A stretch of 64,000 nt of DNA from Ophthalmolycus amberensis. Lineage: Eukaryota; Chordata; Actinopteri; Perciformes; Zoarcidae. The translations under genes were made by a program, and so were the position numbers. Position 1 is the first letter of the stretch, and each line of letters starts with the position of its first letter. The stretch lies in the NCBI GenBank assembly GCA_024529925.1, contig JAFEUB010000911.1, positions 625,001 to 689,000 on the forward strand, in the 5' to 3' direction. Shown piece by piece: positions 12,622 through 23,660 of the stretch. Below the pieces are notes generated by a model. That model did no database searches. It was not told where the DNA came from and saw nothing but the letters and a program-made list of their open reading frames with translations.

Positions 12622-15049
12622 CTCACAGGAGCGGACATTATTTATCTCCACCAGCTGGAGAGCTAATTAAAATAGTTTTCTGGAACCACTTCTGATCCTG
12701 ATAGTGCCATAAAAGCTTTCACACACAGGAAAAAAGAGTTAGTTGAAACAACACTGAATTCGAAGCATTTCAACACGTTTGCTCCGTCCCCGTAGATTAC
12801 TTATTAACGTCGCATAAATCATGACATGCAGGAGGGATTTCTCAAAATCCCTCATAGCCAAACGAACCGTTCCTTTCCCTGAAGTTTGCTCTTGAACTTT
12901 TATTGGCGGCTCGTAATTGTTGATTCCCGTCATCTTTGATCTGGTTCACAAAATTAGGACTCGCTCTTAGAAATGAGTTGTTGTCAGAGGAACCTGCGAC
13001 AAAGTGCGAAACAGTCTGGAAGATGTCAGAGACGCCAAATGGAGCCAACAGTCAGCCCTGCGTGTGACGCCGGATGACGAAATGCGTGGGATCTGCTCGC
13101 AAATGGCTGGTAGAGAGCCGAGCGTTGTCTTAACAAGCTGGCTCGACATAGACTGACATCACCTCAACTGTCTCCAAGGCAACTGTCCCCAAAGTGTCCT
13201 GCCTCCTGTCATCATAGCAACCTGCAAGATCTCATGAGCTGAAGTGGGATGCTACGGACCAAGTTTACAGTTCAAACTTTGTTTCAGCGTGAAAATAAAA
13301 GAGTTGAGGAAGCTAGAGGCAACCAACTTCAACAAAACTGTAAGTTTCTGTTTGTCGCTGTCCATAGACGGGGGGTGCTGAATCCGGAGGCTGCTGGAGA
13401 GGTGGTGAGTAATGCAGAGATTTCAGCCTCAAAACGCAGCTGTTTAGGGGGAGTGAGCCCGTCCACACAGTACCACAATACATTTTAAGAATACAGCATG
13501 CAGTTGACAAACCTATCTTATTACAGGAGCGAAATAATTTTTTGTTTTTTCAAGCGTTCTGGTATGAAATACAAGGAGGACTCCAGAACACACATTTGCA
13601 GAGCTTTAAGACTTTACAATGAATGACGGCTAAAGACCCGATGCTTTCAGGACTCTTTCACCTCGGTTGAAGCGAGAGAACTGACCTTTTTCACATGTCA
13701 GTTTACGAGCATACACAACACCAGGAGCCTGGACATGGCTCACATAAATGGAATACATCCATTGTTACAGTTATTGATTACTCGTGCATTTACTGCTATG
13801 ACCTGTTAAAATGGCTGCTGTGAAAAGGGCCCATTGTTGGATTTATTGACAAAACTTAATTGTTTTATCTTTTCAAATTGTCATCCTTGTTTACGGCAAA
13901 GAATAAAAGCAATTCCCTTTTTTTGTCGACAGTTTAGAATTTAGGTTTAAATCTGGCCCCCGAAAACAAGGGACACGTTTGATTGTTTATTGTAACGATT
14001 TTGCACTGTGAATAAGTCAATAAAGTCGGAATGCAATAGCACAGGTAACAGACAGAAAGCAGATCGTACTGTTTATCCATCTCTACAGCTGTTGGAGTAA
14101 TCCTACCATCTAAAGATAATTATGCTTTGAAATATCTCCTAGCTTACTGTGTTTATTAGCGGGATCATTACAATGAACGCCTGGGCTGATCTGATGTGAG
14201 GTCAGAGGTGATTTGAGTTTATTAATCCCCACTAATTACTTTATGAACAGCTCATTTGCTGAACCTCATGAGCCTCTTAAGACGGGCAGCTGACGACTGC
14301 ATGCACTAATTAATACCGTGACAGTCAAAAATGATAAATACAGCATGAAGTGAATGGAAATATCACATTTACATGAATTATTAGAGTGATGGTTGTCCCT
14401 CTGGGAGCTCAGAAAGAGATGATCAGCATTGCTCTGGTTTCTAGCTGCATGGATTACAGTTGTATATAGAAAACTTTTTCTTAAGGGATAAATTCATGCA
14501 ATGTATATTCTCTATGATAGCCTATAGATTATAGAGGTATTGCACTCAATACTGTAATATGTTTTAATCCAGGAGCAGAGCGTAATTGTATAAATCCTGT
14601 CACCATGACGGAGCCAATACTGCTGGGGTATAAATTTCATTTTAATAATCTGGAGACCCATTTTATGCTTGCCCTTGGCTTCCAGCCAAGTGCTTTAAAG
14701 AAGAACCCCCACCCACCCACCCACACACCCACACACACACGTTTGTGCAGTGCTGTAGTTAACAGAGTACAAAGTCTGCCCACCTATTCCACTCAGTCTT
14801 TCTCTCTTCATTGAGGTGAACGGGGAGCTAATCAATTCTCCCTGCGCTCTGAAAGGCCAGGGCTCCGGCTACAGCCTTCTGTTCAAACTAATATCACGCT
14901 CTGTCTTTTAGCTCCACCCACTCCGCCTCCTCACATCTGCCTCAATTTTCTCCAGTTTTTACATGGATGTTATTTTGAGACCTCTTTTTTTTTCTTTTTT
15001 AACAACAACCAATTTGACGCCTTGCGTCCACTGTTATATACAAACATTA

Positions 15050-15523
15050 GGGGTGTAACGGATACGCGTATTCGTATTGAACTGTTCGGTATGAGGCTCA
15101 CGGTTCGGTACACATGACGAACCGAATACATTTGAATTTAAAAAATAAATAAAAATAAAACCTTTATTTAACCAGGTAGTCCCATTGAGATTAAAAATCT
15201 CTTTTGCAAGATGTAAGTAACAATACAAGATGTAAGCAAGATGTAAGTAACAATACTACATAACATTAAGGAGCAGTTTTTGTTTTTTATGCTGATGTGT
15301 TGCTAAGAAGACACCCCAGAAGATGGGTCACTCAGGTATAGTTCCATCATTGTTCAAAGTCAAAGAATAACTTTATGATGTTAGTTGTAATGAATAAATA
15401 TATTTTAAAATCAAGTACATTTCTCTGGCATTTATAGTTTTCTACTGTACCGAAACGTACCGAACCGTGGCTCCACTGTATCGTACCGAACCCAACCGTG
15501 GATTTTGTGAACCGTTACACCCC
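15050..15523. mobile_element. hAT-type MITE with GGGGTGTAACGG termini
   Basis: Perfect 12-bp inverted termini (15050-15061, 15512-15523) extend into about 100 bp of imperfect inverted repeat rich in CGGTTCGGTAC motifs, typical of fish hAT MITEs. The flanks share aacat, compatible with a decayed 8-bp duplication. The interior at about 15.14-15.21 kb carries the widespread piece AACCTTTATTTAACCAGGTA, so one repeat seems nested in another. Confidence 0.75.
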
Positions 15524-17075
15524 GAACATACATATATACATATACACAGTATATTGATATTCTTACTACACCATGTCGTCTACAATATGGGATTATTCCT
15601 CTTTTTTGAACAGGGCCAGAGGAGGATTGCGGTAGATGGGAGGCAGGGTGGGGAGGTGAATGATGAGACCAGCAGTACAGTACAGAAAGGAGAGAGTTAT
15701 AGGTAAAGACAAAGAAGAGCGCAGGAGGAAAAGATGAAGAAATGAGCACCACCTGATGCTCCTATTTGAAGTTAAAGTTACATTAAACATATGCAGCTTT
15801 TACTGTCAGCCCAGTGACTGAGGCTCTTATCTCTACTTGTGGATTAGCACTCAGACGGTCCACTTAGACCTTTGCTGAGGAGCAGATAAGCTCTAGTCTC
15901 TGAAGAGGCACCCTTTGAATCAAGACTTGGCTTACCATGAAACACCAAGTCATATGCAAAGTGATTTTGAGTAAGAGGTTACGTTTCACTGTTAATCTCC
16001 ACCATTTGATTGTAAGTGGAAAAGTGCTTTAAAATTTTGTATGTTTAAAAACAAAAATTGATCTAGTACATTTCACAGCTCAGCTACCAGCTGCGTGGGT
16101 TCTTGGGAACTTGAGTGTCCCCTATATTTTGATGGTAGCATTGTTTAGATGATGTTGAAGTCTGACATCTTTTAAGAACTATATGAGACAACTTGATTAT
16201 CTCATGAGATTTTCTACTTAGCGCATTCACAGCTCCAGTGGTGGGTGTCGGAGCCACTACTGCATTGTCGGCTCGCCTTGGTAGTCGGTGTTAGCGGTGC
16301 AATATGGTATTTGGGGTTAAACCGTTTACATTGCTGTGCTATAGAAATAAACCCCATTCAGTTCATTTTCATGTATCAGTGAAATCAAATAAGCATTTGT
16401 CAAATAAAAATAAAATCGAATTTGTAAAATACTACGCGTGTTGTAAATACTTTGTCAGAACACAACAGGACTGGGCGGATTTGGTGTCAAAGCGGAACAC
16501 TAAAGCGCCTATTTGGCAATATATTTCAGATTTAAACCAAGCGCTAAGCATTTGTTTTGTTCAAAATGTAAGCTATAGTGTTGAGCCTCTTTGCAAAATG
16601 CTCTGAGAGAATTTGGGTTTCCTCTGGTACGCAGTGATGCAGTGCAGATGTCCATGGCTTTTATTGTGAAAGGTACGGAAGGAGTGAAGCTGGAATGCAG
16701 TGCCGTTGACATTGTGGGAGCAATAAAGAGTTTACCATCTTGGTTCAGAATACGGCGCAGACTGTGATCTACAAGTATTCCACAGATATCAAGCGTCATC
16801 AAGGAATATCTTTTCTTGTAAAATGTCTGGTGTATTAGGTAACACCTGTGCTGTCACAAGTTCATTAACCAGTCACCCTGGCCTCACCCTCACCCTACCG
16901 GAGTGGTCACAATCACTATGACAAAAAAGCAGAGGGGGAGACAAAAGAGTGAACATAAGAGCAACACATAGAGGCAGAGGAAACACTACGAAGCACAGCG
17001 GAGAAGAAAATCTAAAAGTAAAATGTTTCCACAATGACTGAAAGCTCTAAACTGTATTTGAAACAAAGACAGTTT

Positions 17076-17077
<2 letters not shown>

Positions 17078-17168
<91 letters not shown>
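17078..17168 (+). repeat. (CT)n microsatellite, 91 bp pure
   Basis: Perfect homopyrimidine dinucleotide run, so (GA)n on the necab2 sense strand. Mirror symmetry allows triplex (H-DNA) formation, and such tracts are highly length-variable. Confidence 0.97.
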
Positions 17169-17171
<3 letters not shown>

Positions 17172-18140
17172 GTAAAATCTTTTGTAGCCGTGAAATCTGA
17201 AACGCAGACAAAACCTCCATCAATATTTGACTCGTCAGCAGTGTCTGTGCTTCTGTTTGGCTTTTTGACTCTTTGAGCTGGTCCACCCCCTACACAGCAC
17301 TGTTGGAGCTCCTCCATACTGCCCGCAACAGACAATGTAATGATATCCCAGCATTAAAGAATAGTGTGTGTGTTACAGGGGACAGTATGAAGAACAAACA
17401 GTTACTACACTGCTCACCAAAGATAAAGTTGGATTACAAGCCAACTATATTAAAAGGCAAAAGCAAATATCAGCAGAAAGTATTTCCATAACTGGAACTG
17501 GATCCTTTTACCTTGCATGTGATTTAAACCAAAGCAAAATAATCAATATGCTCTTTATAGATCTTAAAACTGCAATGACTTTTTGTGAGTTTTCTTTCAG
17601 GTTTTGCGGTGTTTTTCATCTCAACCAACCGCCGAGGACATATGTCTGAAACTGTCATGACAGCGGTGGGAGGGAACCGATACATGAAACGTTGTGGGCC
17701 GGACAGCTAAACAGGGAGCAGAAAGTCACTATAAAGCTCCACAGATTCAGATGATAATTCTCTGTGGGCTCATATAGTGGGGCGACCCGAGCTAGTTCTT
17801 GAGAAGTGCGAGCTAGGACACCACTGGTTATAGTTGGAAGCTCAACAATACATTGATTGAATAAATAAAATGAATTAATTCATTAAATACACAAATAAAT
17901 TCACTCATAGGCAATTGAACACTCAATTCTATTCACTGCTAGAGTCACTTGGTCTGGTATGACTACGGTTTCTAGACATTATCCATTCGACTTCAATAAA
18001 ACTGGACCCAAAAGTGACATCAAATAATGATTTGTCTCCGGAAAATGTATTGGCTGACCTTTGGAGGCGGTGTGTTGGTGTGATACATATTGGATGACAA
18101 GAGTAAACGAAAAGCTGTCATCATCCCACTGTCTGTCTCT

Positions 18141-18165
18141 CACACACACACACACACACACACAC
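18141..18165 (+). repeat. (CA)n next to necab2 exon 5 donor
   Basis: On the necab2 sense strand this is (TG)n, starting 8 nt beyond the exon 5 end. Confidence 0.93.
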
Positions 18166-18173
18166 GCTCTTAC

Positions 18174-18271
18174 CTTTTTGGTGAAGTCCATGGCTTTGAG
18201 GATGGAAAGGTTGAGTGTTTCCAGCGAGGCCAAAACTCCCTCATAGTCCCCCATGTGCTTGGCAAAGTAGT
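18174..18271 (-). CDS. necab2: necab2 exon 5 (residues 163-195)
   Basis: 98 bp, phase 1 in, phase 0 out. Acceptor TTTGCACAG, donor AAAAAG|gtaaga. It encodes DYFAKHMGDYEGVLASLETL and NLSILKAMDFTKK, matching the mammalian HMGDYEDVLASLETLN...KAMGYTKK. The next human exon begins VYEGGSN; no counterpart was recognised to the left. Confidence 0.95.
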
Positions 18272-18466
18272 CTGTGCAAACACATACATGCGCAAATTGA
18301 AGATTTACACAACTTTACAAGTGTGACTTTACAAGTCACTAAATCATTTGCAGTGGTTAGCCCAATGTGGCTGAATTGATATCATATATTTTGAAGAAAA
18401 ATAATTGAAGTGAGAACTACTTTTTAATAATAGATAAGAGAGAAAATGAGGGCAGCGGCAGTGAAG

Positions 18467-18508
<42 letters not shown>

Positions 18509-18697
18509 TGTGAGGGCCGTCCACTTACCACAGAGTTCCTTAGTGTCAACATTACTATCACAGCACAGCAGAGGAGCAGCAGAGGAGAGGAGAGCAAGGG
18601 AGTTAGGGAAGGAAGGAAAGTAGGAAGGAAGGAAAAGGGCGGAGAAGAGCAGGGTCAGAAACAGAGGAAAGGCTTTTTGCATGCAGTCTCAATAACT

Positions 18698-18728
<31 letters not shown>

Positions 18729-21156
18729 GGAGTTTGGCAGACAGGGAGCGATCTAACGAGCCAGGATTCTGAATAGATCCACTGCCATCATTCATGCTCT
18801 GTTCACTGTGCGGGGACTCAATTGGCAGCGAATTCTTCACTGACGTTCAGAAGACTCTCCCCGGTTGACTTACCGGGGAGAGAAGGTGAGGAACAAGGGA
18901 GGAGAGGCAGGGAGAAAGAAAAGGTGAGAGGAAGGAAGAAAAGATGTTTTGAGATGGTATGTTGGGAAACCAAGGAGGAGACGGGTAGAAAGACTCCATG
19001 TGTGCATCTGTACGTTTAATTATATGAATCAGTGTTCAGTAAATGTTGCACATTAAAGGAAATGTTATAAAAATAAAGTGAATGAGGTTAAAAATCACTT
19101 TCCATTGCTATTTGATATTTCAAATATCAGCAAAAGGCCGTGGACGTTATGCTCCGCTTTGATTGGATGATCCTTGATTGACAATACGATTTGATTACTG
19201 GCTCATTTTATTTTCTGAAGCACCAGTTTCACGCATATGCACAAGGTTCTGCCAAAATGAATCCCGGTCCAGCACTGTGACAGATGGGCTTTATAAATAT
19301 CCACTAAAAGTCTAGTTTTCCTGTTTACTACTGGCATATAGTATAAACTGCATTCTGGACCGTTATGTCAGTGTCGTAACTGTTCCAACATTAAGTTGGC
19401 TAAGATGAAAGTGGGGGATCCAGTTGTTGCATTTTTGACAATTACGGATCAGATTGAAGACCCCTCAACGATACATTGGACTTTGGGATTCCCATTTAGT
19501 AATTGAAGGAATTTCATATGACCTTGTTTTACGTATTATTGTTGCTTTGTGTGTAATAAAGGGGCACCCCACAGATTTTACACATTAAGAAACAAATGGG
19601 ACAAACTTGAAAAAGTGGAAGGGTTAAAGTATTTTATGAGAATACAGATGTACAGGGAGGATTTGAAGCCATAAAGGGTTGAAGACAGGCTGTGGAAAGA
19701 GAGAGGGTGATGGGCAGAACGGAAGAGAAGGATGGAGGATGGAAACGAAGAAGAGCCGGGCAGAAATCCCCGAAAACGGTGTGACAGGGGAGAGAAAGCT
19801 GTAGATGGGAGAAAACCAGAGAGTGACAGAGACAGATGGACACATGACTGGAAGCAGGACAACACTCTCTGACCGCCTCGTCCCTCCTCTCCATCCATCA
19901 ACTTCCTGCTTCAACAGGAAACGCTTACGCCGTCGTCTCTTCTTTTTCTCTGCCCAATCAATAACCTTATCTGCTGTCACATGATAACGCTGAGGCCTGG
20001 CACGCGGCCGCCGACTCTACTGAACTGTAATGAGGAGAAACCTTTCTGACTGCGTGCACTGCGGTGAACAAGATGATGAAGATCATGAAGCGCGACAACC
20101 ATCTCCAGGATGCAAGATGGCGGCAGTTGCACGGTCCACTTGCTGCACTGATTTAAAAACGTTAAAATTAATTTCCACTAATGGCTGAGCCTGCTGGAGA
20201 ATTTATATATTGAACCTAATTCAATTCTACAATAGCTATAAAAGGTCAGCTCTTGTTCTGCTCGGTTTCATTTTTATTTCAAGGCCCTGTGGTTTTCTGT
20301 GGTGTAAATGAACAGAGTCACTCTTTTGATGACCAGATCCCACTGTGTCAGCATACTTCTCCTGATTGCAGGGTGGGTGAGCTGATTGGCTGATTATAAA
20401 AGGGCCAATAAATTGATCTAATCACGAGCCAATCAAAACACAGTGTCCTGAGGAGCAATTAGACGTGCTGTGAGGTTAACGTCCTGGAGACTCGGGACGG
20501 GTGATGCGAAAACAGATGACGAGAGAAAGAAAGAGAAGGTGAAAGATTGACTTTACTCTGTTTCCACTTGTCTTTCATTATTTCCGCTCACTATTTTTCT
20601 TCACATCTTCCTCTTCTTTTAGAATTTTGTCAGTTTCATGTTGAAGGTGTCAGCTAATGTAAAGGGCTTTGGTATAAAAGGCTCTTCATAAAAAGAGCTT
20701 TCAGAACGGGATGTGACATTTTCTGGCTGCAGGATAAATGACATACGTTTTACTTACACCTGCACACCAACACACACACACACACACATGCACACACACG
20801 CACAAATCAAAAGTGTGACACTGAGGCTGTGCAGCAGGTCTCTCCTCTTTTTCATAATTGAAAGTGAGATGTGATCAAAAACGAAAGTCACGGTGGAGTG
20901 GGCACATAAAACACCTAGACAAGCGCAGAAATGTGCACGTAGTGTATGCAGATTTATTTCATGCAGCTATACACAGCCGTCTCTCATGCTGCGTGCACAC
21001 ACACACACACGCACAAGTGGTATAGTAGTGCTGACCTGGTGTTATCAGAGTCGATGGAGTGAAACAGCTTCTCCAGCTCTTCCTCGTTCAGCGTGCCATC
21101 GGAGAAGAAAGCCTGGAACTCATCCAGAGACAGCTTACCATCATCTGCAGGAGACA

Positions 21157-21199
<43 letters not shown>

Positions 21200-23628
21200 C
21201 TGTGAAATAATTTGCAGTAGGAAGCAACCTTCTTTGTGTATGCCAAAAAACGTAATATTAGTCAATATTATTATCAGTTTATCGTATCTCCACTGTAACT
21301 GCCTGTACTTCTGTCTCAGTCAAACTTTCTGCTTACCTCTAGTCTAACCTTTACTTAATGCGGTCACCATCACTGTTACACAATGCATCGAACCGACTAT
21401 GAGATCACATGGCCCCAAACCCTGCTTCCTCTCACCTGTTATTTAATCTATTTCAAGGTTTTATTTGTCATTTTTTGAAGCTTGTCTGGGCCTGACAGGG
21501 ATCTGCACCTCAGACCACTTAACCCTGTAATGTATGAGTCAGACTGAAGCCTCAGATACTTAAAACTGCTCCTCGGTCTGTAACCTAGCACTCTGGTTTC
21601 TGAGAGGGCAACGTCTGTACTATCTCAAACATATCTATCTTTTCTGTACAGCTTGTTTGGCTTTAGTCACCCCTATCTTGTTCTCAGTTCATTCTTTTGT
21701 TGTGAGCGTTGTTATTTTTGTTCAATCTTGATATTTACAACATGTCTGCTTTGCCATACCGTGCGCCCACCCTCACAAGCACACAAGCGCACACACACAC
21801 ACACACAAAGGCTCAGTGTGATCCAGCCTTCGGTGCTTTCTCAAGCTGCTGTGAAATCAATCCAGCATGCGCCGCAGTCTGCTACAAACCTTTAGCCGTA
21901 TCCCTGCTGCCTGTCTGTCCGTCTGCCTCTGCACTTTGCAAAGCACACAAGGCCGATTATGTTTCAAGGCCTTTGGGGAAGCATCGATAAACAACAAGCT
22001 CTTGGAAAAAATACTGGATTACTGCTTCACTCCCTCAATGTGGTAAAAGAAAGTTCCATCTCTGGTGTCGTGATCTCTGCTTCCTAAAGACTGCAACACT
22101 GTAGAATGATACCTGTACTCTTTTTACTTCATTACAATTAGAAAAGAAAGTAAATGTTTCAAGCCCTGGTTGACGGTTCTCTGTTTGCACCTATGACCAC
22201 ACCCATCAGTGATGTCACGGTGTACTGGAGCACACTTCTACATCACTGCAGCGGGATGAGAAGTTACAACACTACAGGTCTGCCTTCTCTCCAATATAAT
22301 GGGACCATAGGGCACTCGGCTTGTGGTGCTCAAAGCGGCAAAAAAACAACATTTGAATGTATATAATCTCACCAGCAATGTCTCTTTCCAAAGAATCATG
22401 ACCCGGTGACTTAGGATAATCTACAGACCTTGTTGTGAGCGGTTTGATGTCGGAACTATTTTCTTTCTACCGAACTACACCCACCAACCGTATCACCGCA
22501 CAGAAGAAAGCGGAAACAGGGTCATTCAAATCTGACATCAGTTATCATTAGTAATAGGTTTTTATTCTGCACCTAGAGCCAACCAATACCGCGGAGTCCT
22601 TTTATAACCAATTCAACAACCAACCAACTAACCAAAGCAGTGTGAGCTTTTCTGCGGTAGAGATGCAGTCGGGAGTGGCTGTCCTTGGCTTTTCACTCCG
22701 TCCGGCTTGTTTCTGCTTGCTAGAATGCCTGACTGTCTGTCTCACCACATGACGCAGAGCTAGATATCAAATATTAATTCCTTGCCCTCAAAGTGCGTTT
22801 GTCTGGATGTAGCGTGGCTGACTGGATGTAGCAGGTTGAGCTGTGGGACCACTGCAGAGCGCTGGGAGCCCACAGGGGCAGGACTCCAGCCATACAAGAG
22901 GGTTGCATTCAAATGTGCTGCTGTTAAGCCTGCCTCATCGATTCCCTCTGCTGGTTCTCAGTTACAGGATTTTGGGGCGAGCATATGTTTGTGAAATCTC
23001 ATTTTATTACCAAGAATCTGTTCATTTTATATTGCCCCTTTCATTTATTCTGCTGCTATTGTATTGCCTCTGTTTACTGCCTCTGAGTGTGGCTGACACA
23101 CATCCAGAAGAGAGGCAGAGCTCTCTGGCTTCACATGTTTTTCCAAACTTCCAGGATCTCCACAACCATAGCTATCCACGCGCTTTTAGGCTGCTGTCTC
23201 CACCTCGCTTCACACCCGTCTCCCTATTAGTCTCACCATATTTTTTACCCCCCCCCTCCCTCCCCTCTTCCAGCTCCTTGTTAGAGAAACACAAAGATGG
23301 AGCAGACTAGTGCCAGGTAAGAAACAGCGCTTGGCATAACCTTTCCTCGACAGAAGGCGTGTTTGTGTGTTTGAGGCGGACTTCTGAAAAGCCACTTCTT
23401 GTGTTTCACAGCACCGGCCCCCACTCTCCATGTCCGCCCAAGCTCGACTGTTTATCCGTACTCTGAGGCCGTGGCTATTTCTAACCTGCTCCTCTCTGGC
23501 GCAGCAGTGAGGCAGCAAGCAGAGGCACTGGTGTTTAATTCAGCAGTGACCCAATTTACTGCCTGCAGCCAGCGAGCCTTGTTTCGACCCTCGTAAGAAT
23601 ACTCCAGTAACACACCAGAAATGCAGCA

Positions 23629-23660
<32 letters not shown>

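Larger units (their letters stand above)
12284..18173. other. non-coding stretch left of necab2 exon 5
   Basis: About 5.9 kb. It holds (TG)n at 12352-12397 facing (CA)n at 12577-12619, a hAT-type MITE at 15050-15523, and a 91-bp pure (CT)n at 17078-17168. A TAAT-rich, possibly conserved stretch lies around 14.1-14.6 kb. No exon was recognised. Confidence 0.5.
18555..21035 (-). other. necab2: necab2 intron 3
   Basis: 2.5 kb. It contains (CA)n tracts at 18698-18725 and 20995-21010, a purine-rich stretch at 18.88-18.95 kb, and at about 19.55-19.60 kb a short piece resembling a teleost dispersed repeat (GGGGCACCCCACAGATTTTA). No further exon was recognised. Confidence 0.7.

Noticed and set aside
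17012..17335. Open frames of Arg-Glu or Ser-Leu repeats
   Set aside because: Direct translations of the (CT)n/(GA)n microsatellite. The same applies to His-Thr and Cys-Val frames over (CA)n tracts elsewhere.
22843..23310. 155-codon plus-strand open frame
   Set aside because: Leucine/serine-rich composition reflects pyrimidine-rich DNA. There is no recognisable domain and it ends in a poly-C stretch.
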